From NCBI RefSeq assembly GCF_020171925.1, contig NZ_JAIVAR010000006.1, positions 123,834-187,833 of the forward strand: a DNA stretch of 64,000 nucleotides, read 5' to 3'. The stretch's first letter is position 1. Every line of letters starts with the position of its first letter. This DNA comes from Rossellomorea aquimaris (GTDB lineage Bacteria > Bacillota > Bacilli > Bacillales > Bacillaceae_B). Under the pieces are notes generated by a model, which saw only the letters and a list, made by a program, of their open reading frames with translations, did no database searches and was not told the origin of the DNA. Below are positions 1-9,154 of this stretch, piece after piece. The position numbers were made by a program, and so were the translations under genes.

Positions 1-1
1 A

Positions 2-61
2 GTGAAAAAACACGGCTTACTCCACTCAAGTCAATGGCTCGAAGCGTCTAGAATCATTTGA
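2..61 (+). CDS. Possible 3' end of an unidentified gene (partial)
   Basis: The frame entering at position 2 stays open for 19 codons (ending ...SQWLEASRII) and stops with TGA at 59-61, just before a strong palindromic terminator at 72-107. That placement is what one expects of a gene end, but the segment is far too short to recognise a family, and other frames are not excluded. The identity is unknown and the call is tentative. Confidence 0.25.
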   Translation: MKKHGLLHSSQWLEASRII

Positions 62-71
62 AAAAAAACAA

Positions 72-107
72 AAAGCAGGTCTAATTCATATGAATTAGAC
101 CTGCTTT
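72..107. terminator. Bidirectional intrinsic terminator
   Basis: A perfect 18+18 palindrome (AAAGCAGGTCTAATTCAT and its complement) is followed on the minus strand by a run of T interrupted by one G, and on the plus strand by a shorter T-rich tail. It lies about 50 bp beyond the stop of the minus-strand antiporter gene and probably ends that transcript as well as any plus-strand transcript entering from the left. Confidence 0.85.
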
Positions 108-157
108 CTTTAGATCTTCTTTCTTAAACAGAACCCCTTAATGGTACAGGAAGTCCT

Positions 158-2023
158 TTAACAATATTCACAGAATTCAAGCTCTCGCTTCAATTCATCC
201 ACATACTCCTTGGAGCCCGTGACGATCAATCTGTCATTCATATGAAGCTCTGTGTCTCCATGAGGAACGATCGAATCCTTTCCCCTGAAGATACGTACAA
301 AGATGACGTCTCCTGTGAACGGGAATTTCCTGAGAGTCATACCTTCGAATTGACTGTTCAGCATCCTGATTTCATAAAGTGACATCTCCTGGTTCGTAAG
401 GATATTCATCACGGAAGGTGACTCGATCATCGCCCTTAATAGCGCCTTGGTTGAAAGGAATACCGAATACACTTCGATCCCCTGCTCTCTCAAGGTTTCA
501 TGCATATCAGGGCTTTCAACCCTCACGATGACACGTTCGACCCCTCGTTCCTTCGCCATGATGGAAAGCGTGGCATTCGCTTCTTCATCGCCGGTCGATA
601 TGACAAGGATGTCTGCGTCGTTAAATACATTCAGATTTTCAAGCGTCTCCACAGAATAATTTTCAATTTCATGGATTTTGAATAATGAATCGGCAATATT
701 CTTATCCGATTTATCCTGAATCGTATGATAAAGGACTGAATCGTATAGGGAAGATTGCAGTTCCCTTGATGCCGGTAGTGTCATTTGATTCGCTCCGAGG
801 AACACCACTTTCAACTTCTTCTCCTTAGCGCTCTCCCGCGGGAATAGCTTCTTGAAGAGAATCGGCGTGATGATACATGCAATGACCGCCACAAGGATCA
901 ACGTCCCGCTCATTTGGGAAGTGATGATCTCCATTCTTTCAGCAATCTTTGCCGCAGCGATGACCAATGATAAAGTCGATGTCAGCAAGAATGCGGATGC
1001 CAATGTCGTTTTCGTATCATACCAGATCCTCAACAAATAAACAGGGAGAATCTTAGAAATCAAAAAGGCTGCAAGCAGCAGTGGTATCAACAGCAGCATC
1101 TTTCTATCACTCAGCAATGTTTGCAGATCCAGTTCGACACCGACCATCACGAAGAATATCGGGATCAGGAATCCGTAACCGAATGAATCGAGCTTTTGAA
1201 CCATCTCCTGATTGGGTGCTAATAAGGATACCAATACACCAGCAAGAAAGGCACCGAGGATATTTTCAGCACCGACCGTTTCAGATACGGCGACCAGTAA
1301 GATGATGAGCGTAAAGACCGCTCTTGTTCCGATCTGTACAGTACCGGTTGATAAACTTTTGATGAAATGATTGTTTTTCATCCTCTTCCCCAGTAGGTAT
1401 AGAAGGATTCCAACCCCGAATAGGACGAGAAGCAACCACATATTCCCGTGACCTTCCCCGTAAAGAGAAACGAATACAGCCAACAGGATCATGGTCACCA
1501 AGTCAGCGATGACCGCAATCAATAAGATGATTTGACCAATTGCCGACTTCGAAATATGTGCCTCCTTTAATGTTGGCACAACCACTCCTAATGAAATCGT
1601 CGAAATGATCAGCGTCATCAGGAACGCATTTTCAATTAAACCAAAAAGAACAAACAGATAAGACAGTCCAAGCGAAACAAAGAATATCCCTATGAAAATA
1701 ATGGTCGCGACTTTCAGGCGATTGGGTTCTTCTTTCCCACTTGGGAGGGTCTCTTTTTTATTTTTACTGCTTGAGAAAGCAGTAAAGTCTATCTCCAGAC
1801 CACTCAGGAACATCAAAAAGATGAACCCGAAAGTGGATAATGTCTCAAGCCACATATCTTGATGGACAAGGTCAAACCCGCTCTTTCCGATGACCAACCC
1901 CATGATGATCTCTGCAATGACGACTGGAATGAAGTTCAGTTTAAAGCGGTGAAGCAGTATAGGAGTCAAAAATGCGACAATGATGACAATGACCAAAGAT
2001 GTTACAGAGGCATGCTGTTCCAT
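158..2023 (-). CDS. CPA2-family monovalent cation:proton antiporter with RCK domain
   Basis: A 621-residue integral membrane protein, YjbQ-like by position and length. Residues 1-400 form about a dozen hydrophobic helices of the Na+/H+ exchanger (CPA2/KefB-like) fold. The C-terminal 220 residues are cytoplasmic: a TrkA-N/RCK-like domain (about 405-525) then a TrkA-C domain (about 535-615). The family exchanges K+ or Na+ for protons and is gated by nucleotides bound to the RCK domain. Here the expected GxGxxG nucleotide loop reads FLGANQMT, so binding may be altered. The start ATG has a good AGGGGGAG ribosome site. It lies 21 bp downstream of mgtE on the same strand, so the two are probably co-transcribed. 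The exact ion is not determinable from sequence. Confidence 0.88.
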   Translation of the reverse strand: MEQHASVTSLVIVIIVAFLTPILLHRFKLNFIPVVIAEIIMGLVIGKSGFDLVHQDMWLETLSTFGFIFLMFLSGLEIDFTAFSSSKNKKETLPSGKEEPNRLKVATIIFIGIFFVSLGLSYLFVLFGLIENAFLMTLIISTISLGVVVPTLKEAHISKSAIGQIILLIAVIADLVTMILLAVFVSLYGEGHGNMWLLLVLFGVGILLYLLGKRMKNNHFIKSLSTGTVQIGTRAVFTLIILLVAVSETVGAENILGAFLAGVLVSLLAPNQEMVQKLDSFGYGFLIPIFFVMVGVELDLQTLLSDRKMLLLIPLLLAAFLISKILPVYLLRIWYDTKTTLASAFLLTSTLSLVIAAAKIAERMEIITSQMSGTLILVAVIACIITPILFKKLFPRESAKEKKLKVVFLGANQMTLPASRELQSSLYDSVLYHTIQDKSDKNIADSLFKIHEIENYSVETLENLNVFNDADILVISTGDEEANATLSIMAKERGVERVIVRVESPDMHETLREQGIEVYSVFLSTKALLRAMIESPSVMNILTNQEMSLYEIRMLNSQFEGMTLRKFPFTGDVIFVRIFRGKDSIVPHGDTELHMNDRLIVTGSKEYVDELKRELEFCEYC

Positions 2024-2044
2024 GTTATTCTCCCCCTTTTCTTT

Positions 2045-3442
2045 TTATATAAGGTAATTCAAGAAAATCGTAGCCAGCCCTAAGTATATCAGGGTACTGA
2101 TGATATCATTGATGGTCGTGATGAATGGTCCCGATGCAACAGCTGGATCTACTTTCAACCGGTGCATGAAAAGGGGTACCAGTGTACCCGCCAACGTTGC
2201 CACAAATAAAGAAATGAAGACCGATATACCGACCAGCAAGCCGAGATAAAAAGTCCCTTTCCACAGGTAGACGATCATACTGACGACGATTCCACAGGTC
2301 GTACCGGTTATAAGCCCCGTGCCCGCTTCACGAATAATCAGTGAAAGCTTGCTTTCTTTTTCCAAATCCCCTGTGGCAATCCCCCGGACAGCAACCGCCA
2401 GTGCTTGTGTTCCGGTATTACCAGCCATCCCGGCAATAAGCGGGATAAACACTGCAAGAATGGCTACTTTATCAAGTGTTGCTTCGAAGTGCCCGATGAG
2501 ATTTGCTGTAATCATACCCAGGAATAGTAGCGCAATCAGCCAAGGCAAACGTTTTTTCGCTGCATTGAAAGGATTTCTGTCGATGGAATCCAAGTCAGCG
2601 ATACCTGCAAGCTTGGAATAGTCATCCGACGCTTCTTCTTCCATAACATCCATAATGTCATCGACGGTAATGATTCCAAGCAAGTGTTGCTGAAAATCGA
2701 CGACGGGCAAGGCAAGGAAATCGTAATCCTTCATTTTTCTTGCGACCGCTTCCTGATCTTCGCTTACACCCACCGACATGATCCTGTCACTCATGATTTC
2801 TGAAATCATGACATCATCGTCACTGATGATGAGGTCCCTCAGGGAAATGACGCCAACCAATTTCTTATCATCATCCACGACATACGTGTAATAGATGGTT
2901 TCAGCATTCGGTGCTTCGTTCTTTAGGATGTACATGGCGGAACGTACAGTCTGATTCTTGGATATGGCGACGAACTCAGTCGTCATGATACTTCCGGCAG
3001 TATACTCCTCATAATGCAGGAGCTCCCTTATTTCTTTAGCTGAGTCATCATCCATGATCGTCAAATAACTCACGACCTGCTCTTTATCCAATTCATTCAA
3101 TACATCGACTGCATCATCTGTATACATATTGGATAACATTTCAGCTGCATAGGAAGGATTCATTTCTGCGAGGAGATCCTGGTAATCTTCTTCATCTATG
3201 TCAAGGTTTTCAAAGAGTTCAGCCATCTCTTCAGGAGAAAGATAATGGTAGAGCCGGGTCCTGAATTCATCCTCCATCTTCGAGAAGAACTTGGCCTGGT
3301 CATAAGAGTGCAAATGAGTGAACTCTGAACGGAAAAGATCTAAATTTTCTTCTTGAAGGGCTCTAATGAGAAGCTCTTCATCATACATTTCTTTCTCTGG
3401 TTTATCTTTATCATGAGTTTGTGCATCGTTTGCTTCGATCAT
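2045..3442 (-). CDS. mgtE: Magnesium transporter MgtE
   Basis: A 465-residue protein of normal MgtE length and order: an acidic N-terminal superhelical domain (about 20-130, with the LLAEMNPSYAAEMLSNM region), two CBS domains (about 135-255) and a C-terminal membrane part of five helices from about 290, including the conserved GNTGTQALAVAVRG pore helix. The family forms a dimeric Mg2+ channel in the plasma membrane whose cytosolic domains sense Mg2+. Its start has GGAGG ten bases upstream. A promoter (TTTACA, 17 bp, TAATAC) sits only about 40 bp ahead, so there is little room for an M-box riboswitch. It precedes the CPA2 antiporter gene, suggesting a cation-homeostasis operon. Confidence 0.95.
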   Translation of the reverse strand: MIEANDAQTHDKDKPEKEMYDEELLIRALQEENLDLFRSEFTHLHSYDQAKFFSKMEDEFRTRLYHYLSPEEMAELFENLDIDEEDYQDLLAEMNPSYAAEMLSNMYTDDAVDVLNELDKEQVVSYLTIMDDDSAKEIRELLHYEEYTAGSIMTTEFVAISKNQTVRSAMYILKNEAPNAETIYYTYVVDDDKKLVGVISLRDLIISDDDVMISEIMSDRIMSVGVSEDQEAVARKMKDYDFLALPVVDFQQHLLGIITVDDIMDVMEEEASDDYSKLAGIADLDSIDRNPFNAAKKRLPWLIALLFLGMITANLIGHFEATLDKVAILAVFIPLIAGMAGNTGTQALAVAVRGIATGDLEKESKLSLIIREAGTGLITGTTCGIVVSMIVYLWKGTFYLGLLVGISVFISLFVATLAGTLVPLFMHRLKVDPAVASGPFITTINDIISTLIYLGLATIFLNYLI

Positions 3443-3479
3443 TAAAACACACCCTCCTTTATGTTAATCCCATATAGTC

Positions 3480-3508
3480 GTATTAATACTAGCAAAACTT
3501 TATGTAAA
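3480..3508 (-). promoter_or_regulatory. Probable sigma-A promoter of mgtE
   Basis: On the minus strand TTTACA (3503-3508) and TAATAC (3480-3485) are separated by exactly 17 bp, about 40 bp before the mgtE start codon. This implies a short leader of roughly 30 nucleotides. Confidence 0.55.
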
Positions 3509-3820
3509 TGTCGCCCACGAACCCAGCATGACTTCATGTTTTTGCTATGAACGAAAGACGCTGGTTAGGTACCGTTGCCCGATTTCCTGTAAAACTTCGC
3601 ATTCCACGGGTGCCTTCTTTTTTCCATAGCAATCAACAGCTGAATCCGGATAAAAAACAACTTGAGCCATAAAAAAAGGCTAAGTCTTCATATTATTAAA
3701 GCACTGAACCATTAATATGTCACAAATCGATTGAAATGAAAAGAAAAAAGTTTTTTAAGTGGATGACGAATCATTAAACGAGCGTTACTTCTCATGATTT
3801 CAACAAAAAGGAGATGCATA
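3509..3820. other. Gene-free spacer between divergent mgtE and prpE
   Basis: About 310 bp without a convincing gene. It holds inverted repeats that could form an extended hairpin: CCAGC (minus) with GCTGG enclosing TTCAT/ATGAA around 3520-3570, and a short ACTTGAGCC...GGCTAAG hairpin near 3660-3685. I could not match the region to a riboswitch class I know. The prpE promoter must lie in the A+T-rich right-hand part. Confidence 0.45.
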
Positions 3821-4558
3821 ATGAAGATTGATGTAATCGGAGACATTCACGGCTGCTATGAGGAATTTAAAAAACTGACTGAAAAGATGGGTTACCAGTG
3901 GGACAAAGGTCTACCATATCATCCCGAAAGAACGCTTGCATTTGTAGGGGATTTGACGGACAGAGGTCCACACTCTTTGCAAGTGATTTCGATTGTATAT
4001 TCGCTTCATCAAAAAAAAGAAGCTTACTATGTTCCTGGTAATCATTGCAACAAGCTTTATCGGTATTTCTTAGGCAACAACGTCAAGCTTCTTCATGGAC
4101 TTGAAACGACTGCTGCTGAATTGGCCGCCTTACCAGAGGAAGAAAGGCTTCGCTATCAGTCGGCATTTATCCGTTTATATGAAGAGTCGCAACTTTACCG
4201 CGTACTGGATGATGGGAAATTGATCATTGCGCATGCAGGGATCAAACAAGACCTCATCGGAACCATGAATAAACGGGTGAAAACCTTCGTCCTTTATGGT
4301 GATATCACAGGGGAAGTGAATGAAGATGGTACACCCGTCAGAAGGGATTGGGCAAAGGAATATAAGGGGGATGCCTGGATTGTTTATGGCCACACCCCTG
4401 TCACCGAGCCAAGATGGGTCAATCACACAATCAATATCGATACAGGTGCCGTGTTCGGGGGGAAATTGACCGCACTACGTTATCCTGAGATGGTAACTGT
4501 CAGTGTCGATTCGGGCTTGCCGTTTGTAGAGGAGAAGTTCAGAAGCTTTCCAGACTGA
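3821..4558 (+). CDS. prpE: Bis(5'-nucleosyl)-tetraphosphatase PrpE
   Basis: A 245-residue phosphoprotein-phosphatase-fold (PPP) enzyme that hydrolyses diadenosine tetraphosphate and related dinucleotides symmetrically, removing an alarmone-like by-product of aminoacyl-tRNA synthetases. Metal motifs are in order: GDIHGCYEE at the N terminus, [17 protein letters not shown], then two histidines in HAG and YGHTPV. The start is placed at the ATG with AAAGGAG eight bases upstream; an in-frame ATG 27 bases earlier lacks a ribosome site. In B. subtilis the same gene sits between the pseudouridine synthase and the antiporter, as here. Convergent with rluD, sharing a terminator. Confidence 0.93.
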   Translation: MKIDVIGDIHGCYEEFKKLTEKMGYQWDKGLPYHPERTLAFVGDLTDRGPHSLQVISIVYSLHQKKEAYYVPGNHCNKLYRYFLGNNVKLLHGLETTAAELAALPEEERLRYQSAFIRLYEESQLYRVLDDGKLIIAHAGIKQDLIGTMNKRVKTFVLYGDITGEVNEDGTPVRRDWAKEYKGDAWIVYGHTPVTEPRWVNHTINIDTGAVFGGKLTALRYPEMVTVSVDSGLPFVEEKFRSFPD

Positions 4559-4582
4559 CCAATGGGTGAAATACATGCAAGA

Positions 4583-4620
4583 AAGAGATCCTTCCAGACA
4601 TTCACCTGGAAGGATCTCTT
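4583..4620. terminator. Bidirectional terminator between prpE and rluD-type gene
   Basis: Two 15-base complementary arms (AAGAGATCCTTCCAG and CTGGAAGGATCTCTT) with an 8-base loop, followed by a T-rich tail on the plus strand. The stop codon of the minus-strand pseudouridine synthase gene (4602-4604) lies inside the hairpin, so the terminator overlaps the coding end. Confidence 0.85.
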
Positions 4621-5543
4621 CTTTGTTTATCCAATTGTCGCATCGCTGCATTCATATCTTCCGCCACCTGTGCTTCTACATTGACCCATTCGTGGGTAAG
4701 CGGGTGAAAAAAAGAAAGAGACCTACAGTGAAGTGCCTGTCTATTCATAAGATTTGTTTTTCCACCATATAAGTCATCACCCAAGAGAGGATGGCCGATC
4801 GAGGCCATATGGACACGGATCTGATGTGTCCTGCCAGTCAAGGGCCGTACGGTGAGGCGAGCAGCATGAGGGTATTGGTCCATGACGACAAACCGTGTTT
4901 TAGCGGATTGGCCATCGGCCCGTACTTCCCTTTCAATGATACTCGTCTCTTTCCGCCCTATTGGTTGGTCAATCAATCCCTCAACTTCGTTCATAACGCC
5001 TTCAGCCAAAGCCTCATATTCCCTTGAAATTTCCCTATTCTGCTGCTGAATGCTGAAAAGGTGATGAACGTGCCGATGTTTGGCTATAAGGACAAGGCCC
5101 GATGTATCACGATCAAGCCTCGTGACAATATGGACAGCATATGAGAGGTCGTTCGCCCGATAATATCCGGCAATCGCATTAGCAAGCGTTCCCGAGGTAT
5201 GTTCTTTCGAAGGGATCGAACTCATCCCCGAAGGTTTGTTCACGACAAGAACATCCCCATCCTCATATACGATATCTAATGGAACTTCTTCCGGAATCAA
5301 TTTAACACTGCTATGTTCAGGCGGGAAGGTCAACTTGACATCGTCACCTGCTTTAAGTGTATGGCGCACATTGACTTCATTCCCATTGACCGTAATCATG
5401 CCGCCATCGAATTTCACGGAAGTCAACGTTCGTTTGGAAATCCTCCGATCAATGAGGAACTCCCGCAAAAGTTTTCCTTCAAAAACGGAAGGAACCTTCC
5501 ATTCGATGCTATATCCATTACTCATCTGCGACAAAGGAGTCAT
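4602..5543 (-). CDS. RluD-family pseudouridine synthase (YjbO-like)
   Basis: A 313-residue enzyme that isomerises uridine to pseudouridine in structured RNA. An N-terminal S4-like RNA-binding segment ([15 protein letters not shown]) precedes the catalytic domain with [19 protein letters not shown], whose second Asp is the family nucleophile, and the C-terminal motif [21 protein letters not shown]. RluD/RluA family membership is clear; the RNA target is not. The start is uncertain: an ATG at 5543 follows GGAAGAGGG at short spacing, while ATG 5525 fits family length but has no ribosome site. Either start overlaps the end of nadK, indicating translational coupling in a relQ-nadK-rluD operon. Confidence 0.88.
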   Translation of the reverse strand: MTPLSQMSNGYSIEWKVPSVFEGKLLREFLIDRRISKRTLTSVKFDGGMITVNGNEVNVRHTLKAGDDVKLTFPPEHSSVKLIPEEVPLDIVYEDGDVLVVNKPSGMSSIPSKEHTSGTLANAIAGYYRANDLSYAVHIVTRLDRDTSGLVLIAKHRHVHHLFSIQQQNREISREYEALAEGVMNEVEGLIDQPIGRKETSIIEREVRADGQSAKTRFVVMDQYPHAARLTVRPLTGRTHQIRVHMASIGHPLLGDDLYGGKTNLMNRQALHCRSLSFFHPLTHEWVNVEAQVAEDMNAAMRQLDKQRRDPSR

Positions 5544-6315
5544 GAACCCTCTTCCAAAACGGGAATGGTCGGAAGCGTGCAAATCTGATTTTTTCATCCG
5601 CTACACGATACTGTATCGATTTGACATCTTTATGCAGCAGCGAAAGATGATCGATCGTCACCAGGAAATCCGGTCCATTGACCGGCTTCAACATACATGT
5701 GTGGTGTGCGGGCAATATGAGAGGCGATCCGATTGTCCGGAAAACACGATTGTTGATGGATGCCATTTCCGCAAATTGAATTGCGGGAAGTGACGGATGA
5801 ATGATTGCACCGCCAAGCGCTTTATTATATGCGGTGCTACCAGAAGGAGTCGATAAGCATAAGCCATCGCCCCTGAACCGTTCAAAGTGCTGCCCCCTGA
5901 TTTCCACATCCATGACAAGAGTACCCTCCACACTTTTGACCGTAGACTCATTGAGTGCAAGATAGCGTGTCTCCTTACCACCGTGCTGGTATCTTATGAT
6001 GGTCTCGAGCAATGGATACTCGATGATTTGATACGGAGTCTTGGCAATGGCGATGACAAGCTTTTCGATTTCTTCCGGGACCCAATCTGCATAAAACCCC
6101 AAATGACCTGTATGTACCCCAACGAAAGCGGTCTTATCAAGCCTGGATCTGTACCGGTGAAACGCATATAATAAAGTGCCATCCCCACCTACCGATATGA
6201 CGATATCTGGTTGATCTTCATCATAGATCAAATCAAAATCCTGTAGATAGGTTCTCATTTTATGCATCAGGGTGTTGGATTTCGAATCACCCTTTGACGT
6301 AATGGCAAACTTCAT
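5518..6315 (-). CDS. nadK: NAD kinase
   Basis: A 265-residue cytosolic kinase that phosphorylates NAD+ to NADP+, controlling NADPH supply. It shows the signature [13 protein letters not shown] near residue 45, an NESTVKS motif, and [19 protein letters not shown], the NAD-binding loop shared by all NAD kinases. Length matches the Bacillus PpnKA (YjbN) type. The ATG is preceded by AGGGGG. It starts 20 bp after relQ and its end overlaps rluD, so the three genes form one operon, as in B. subtilis. Confidence 0.95.
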   Translation of the reverse strand: MKFAITSKGDSKSNTLMHKMRTYLQDFDLIYDEDQPDIVISVGGDGTLLYAFHRYRSRLDKTAFVGVHTGHLGFYADWVPEEIEKLVIAIAKTPYQIIEYPLLETIIRYQHGGKETRYLALNESTVKSVEGTLVMDVEIRGQHFERFRGDGLCLSTPSGSTAYNKALGGAIIHPSLPAIQFAEMASINNRVFRTIGSPLILPAHHTCMLKPVNGPDFLVTIDHLSLLHKDVKSIQYRVADEKIRFARFRPFPFWKRVHDSFVADE

Positions 6316-6335
6316 CGAGATGGACCCCCTTCATT

Positions 6336-7001
6336 TCACTGTTTGTGAATTCTTTTATCAGTCTGACCGCTGCCCCTCTTATCCTGTTCCAATTTGTTTG
6401 TGAATATAGCCTGTGCTTCTTGAATTTCTTCCCTGATCAAGCTCATTTCTTCATCAAGTCTGAAAGCAGCTTCTGCAGCACCTTGAAGCCTTAAACGGAT
6501 ACGTTCAGGAAATTGGCCACTGTACTTATAATTCAAAGAATGCTCAATCGTTGCCCAAAAATTCATCGATAACGTCCGGATTTGAATTTCAACGAGAATA
6601 TTCTTCTCTCCTTGGATTGTTTGAACGGGGTAATCGACGACTATATGATAAGACCTGTAGCCGCTCGGTTTCTTGTGGGTGACGTAATCCCTTTCTTCGA
6701 TGACTGTGAAATCCTTACGTGCCCGAAGATGATCGACCACGACATGAATATCCTCCACAAATTGACACATCATCCTTAATCCCGCAATATCCTGCATTTC
6801 TGTCCCTATGTCCGATAAGGGAATGCCCTTTTTATTCGCTTTATCCAAGATGCTTGCAATCGGTTTGACGCGCCCCGTCACAAATTCAATCGGAGAATGT
6901 GTTTGCTTAAACTCATATTCCCCGCGCATTCCTTTCAGTTTAATTTTAAGTTCATCCACGGCCTGTTTATAGGGAGCCAAGAATTGTTCCCAATGATCCA
7001 T
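6336..7001 (-). CDS. relQ: Small alarmone synthetase RelQ (YjbM)
   Basis: A 221-residue GTP pyrophosphokinase with only the synthetase domain: it makes (p)ppGpp from ATP and GDP/GTP and lacks the HD hydrolase domain of Rel. Conserved stretches are VTGRVKPIASILDKA, DIAGLRMMCQF, SGYRSYHIVV (substrate-binding) and VEIQIRTLSMNFWATIEH (catalytic Glu). The ATG at 7001 is chosen because GAGGT lies seven bases upstream; the upstream in-frame GTG at 7010 has no ribosome site. First gene of relQ-nadK-rluD. Confidence 0.94.
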   Translation of the reverse strand: MDHWEQFLAPYKQAVDELKIKLKGMRGEYEFKQTHSPIEFVTGRVKPIASILDKANKKGIPLSDIGTEMQDIAGLRMMCQFVEDIHVVVDHLRARKDFTVIEERDYVTHKKPSGYRSYHIVVDYPVQTIQGEKNILVEIQIRTLSMNFWATIEHSLNYKYSGQFPERIRLRLQGAAEAAFRLDEEMSLIREEIQEAQAIFTNKLEQDKRGSGQTDKRIHKQ

Positions 7002-7056
7002 TCCCCTCACCTCATTTGAAACATTTCTACATTATTTCTACGGTTGAATTTACACG

Positions 7057-7428
7057 TTATCGTATAAAGACGTTTTCAACTTTATTAACCATTTCTTCAC
7101 CATAGTTCCCATTTCCTTCGATATTACTAATCAGGTAATTTAATTCTTCCTGAAAATGATCCAGTTCCAGCGAAAGATCAGCACTCTTTAACACAACGGA
7201 AGCATTTTCTTCCCTTGCTTTTTGCAGATCACCCCATAAACTTTCTTCGAGATACACATATACGAATTCCTCTTCGTTTTCCGTAAGGTATACAAATGCG
7301 TACTGATCGGAGTCCGCGATGATTTGCCCCGCCGGCTTGATCCCTTTCATGAAATCGGTTTGTTCCGTATGTAAGTGTAAAACTTCACCTTCAAGTTTTG
7401 CTTCATTGATTTTAATGATTTTTCTCAT
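7057..7428 (-). CDS. YjbL-like conserved protein (UPF0738 type)
   Basis: A 123-residue acidic soluble protein with no catalytic motif I recognise. Size and position beside relQ match B. subtilis YjbL, a small uncharacterised family (I believe UPF0738). The start is put at an ATG followed by basic residues (MRKIIKINEAKL); AAGGAAGGATG lies somewhat upstream. It reads in the same direction as relQ with a 55 bp gap and may be weakly co-transcribed. Function unknown. Confidence 0.75.
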   Translation of the reverse strand: MRKIIKINEAKLEGEVLHLHTEQTDFMKGIKPAGQIIADSDQYAFVYLTENEEEFVYVYLEESLWGDLQKAREENASVVLKSADLSLELDHFQEELNYLISNIEGNGNYGEEMVNKVENVFIR

Positions 7429-7631
7429 GGCTCTTTCATCCTTCCTTAAAACAATCAGTATTATTTTATCATAAGAAGGGTTATACATCTAAACATTGAA
7501 GTTCCATTCTTTAAAAGAGATAATAAATGTTAAGGGTTGTCGTAGCAAGCTGTCATTCCTGTTTATTTTAATGACATTGCATCTATCATACCCAGTACAA
7601 GAATGTTGCAAAAATGAAAGGATGCATTCAA

Positions 7632-8213
7632 GTGCCACAAGAGTTAGAAATTGAATTTAAAAACCTATTGGAAAAAGATGAATTCCTCGCCTTACTGGAG
7701 CACTTCAATATAGAAGAATCTGACTTCATCAGTCAGGAAAACCACTATTTCGATACTCCCGATTTCAAGCTGAAGGGTGAGCAATCGGCATTGAGGATCA
7801 GAAGGAAAGGAAACAAGCAGATACTGACACTGAAAACACCTGCCAAAGAAGGACTCCTCGAAACGAATCAAGAACTTTCGACACAGGCAGCAGATGAACT
7901 CCTGGAGTCGGGCATCATGCCAGAAGGAGAGGTCAAGCAATTCCTTGTTGATCGACGGTTCCCCCTCTCCCTTATCCACTTCGGATCCTTGACGACAAGA
8001 AGGGCTGAAATCGATTTTGATGGAGGGTTGCTGGTATTCGATGAAAGCAGCTACTTCAGTAAGGTCGACTATGAACTAGAGTATGAAGTACAAGATTTCA
8101 ACTCCGGACAAGAAACCTTCTTGAATTTACTGAAGGAGCATGGGATCCCTCGCAGGAAAACAAACAACAAAATCAAAAGGTTCTATGAGGAGAAAGTCAG
8201 ACTTGGGCTATAA
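7632..8213 (+). CDS. CYTH domain protein YjbK
   Basis: A 193-residue protein with the triphosphate tunnel metalloenzyme (CYTH) fold. The defining ExExK motif is at the N terminus (ELEIEFK), followed by alternating charged strands (ALRIRRKGNKQILTLK, RAEIDFDGGLLVFDE, YELEYEV). Members hydrolyse inorganic triphosphate or act on other organic triphosphates; B. subtilis YjbK is the direct counterpart. A GTG start at 7632 is chosen because AAAGGA lies about nine bases upstream, whereas the earlier ATG at 7614 lacks one. Followed by the lytic transglycosylase gene. Confidence 0.85.
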   Translation: MPQELEIEFKNLLEKDEFLALLEHFNIEESDFISQENHYFDTPDFKLKGEQSALRIRRKGNKQILTLKTPAKEGLLETNQELSTQAADELLESGIMPEGEVKQFLVDRRFPLSLIHFGSLTTRRAEIDFDGGLLVFDESSYFSKVDYELEYEVQDFNSGQETFLNLLKEHGIPRRKTNNKIKRFYEEKVRLGL

Positions 8214-8277
8214 TTATCGGACTGCCAGCCGATATATAGGTTGAAATGGTAATACAATCATAGACAGGAGTCTCAAT

Positions 8278-8910
8278 ATGAATGTTCAACAAATAAAAGT
8301 GATGATGGAACTGCAGGCGCTCAATAAATTGGGCTCGGTTTCTTCCATTCAGGATAAGGGTCCACAGAATGATTTGTTTCAGGAGTTATTGACCAGGGCG
8401 GTGAATAGCGGATCAGGTCCCTCAACCGGCACACATACATTGGGGACCGTTAGAAACCTGCTTGAAACACATCCGGCATTTACGGTTTCAGAGCTCCCTC
8501 CCCTGATTAAAAGCAACACGGGTACGAAACCATCACAGTCAATCGACGATATTATAACAAGGGCTGCCGATCGGTATCATCTTCCTAAAAAATTGATACA
8601 AGCTGTGATACAGCATGAATCGGGCTTCAAATCCGATGCCGTCAGTCCTGCCGGTGCTTCGGGGTTGATGCAGTTGATGCCTTCTACCGCCCGTTCTCTC
8701 GGCGTGGACAATATCCTTGATCCGGAAGAGAACGTCTTTGCGGGAACAAAATATTTGAAGCAGATGATCGATAAATTTCACGGGAATATCGAAGTCGCAC
8801 TTGCTGCATACAATGCTGGTCCTGGGAATGTTGACAAATACAATGGCATCCCTCCCTTCAAGGAAACCACCGCATATGTAAAAAAAGTAACGGACACTTT
8901 CTATGCCTGA
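8278..8910 (+). CDS. cwlQ: Lytic transglycosylase, CwlQ (YjbJ)-like
   Basis: A 210-residue cell-wall hydrolase. The N-terminal 85 residues are low-complexity Ser/Thr/Pro-rich; the C-terminal 120 residues are an Slt-type lysozyme-like domain with catalytic Glu114 in QHESGFKSDA, then GASGLMQLMPSTARSLG and ALAAYNAGPGNV. The family cleaves the MurNAc-GlcNAc bond of peptidoglycan; B. subtilis CwlQ is reported as muramidase plus transglycosylase. No signal peptide is visible, so the export route is unclear. AGGAG precedes the ATG. Follows yjbK by 64 bp. Confidence 0.88.
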   Translation: MNVQQIKVMMELQALNKLGSVSSIQDKGPQNDLFQELLTRAVNSGSGPSTGTHTLGTVRNLLETHPAFTVSELPPLIKSNTGTKPSQSIDDIITRAADRYHLPKKLIQAVIQHESGFKSDAVSPAGASGLMQLMPSTARSLGVDNILDPEENVFAGTKYLKQMIDKFHGNIEVALAAYNAGPGNVDKYNGIPPFKETTAYVKKVTDTFYA

Positions 8911-8956
8911 TGAATATCCATGTCCTTAAGTTTAAAGACATGTATAACGGGAACGG

Positions 8957-8987
8957 TCGCCATCCTGACAGAACAGGATGGCGGCTT
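8957..8987 (+). terminator. Intrinsic terminator after cwlQ-like gene
   Basis: CGCCATCCTG and CAGGATGGCG pair around a short loop and are followed by CTTTTTATTTT. Confidence 0.85.
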
Positions 8988-9154
8988 TTTATTTTCCGTT
9001 TTTTGGGCAAGTTGATCGAGAATCGGCGGGATATCCAGAATTGAACAGGCAACACTAAGCTTACAGTTTCTTGTATATGAAGGCTATTTGTTTGAGATAT
9101 GGCCCAATGCTTGCTAGAATAAACTTACATTCTAAGTAAAAAGGAGTCCTTCTT

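Noticed and set aside
3527..3625. Cysteine-rich 32-codon ORF in the mgtE-prpE spacer
   Set aside because: It has no ribosome site, odd composition and lies across inverted repeats.
3443..3700. M-box magnesium riboswitch ahead of mgtE
   Set aside because: The conserved M-box blocks were not found, and a well-spaced promoter lies only about 40 bp before the start codon.
5688..5981. Second coding frame within nadK
   Set aside because: It is an out-of-frame shadow of the NAD kinase gene without conserved motifs or a ribosome site.
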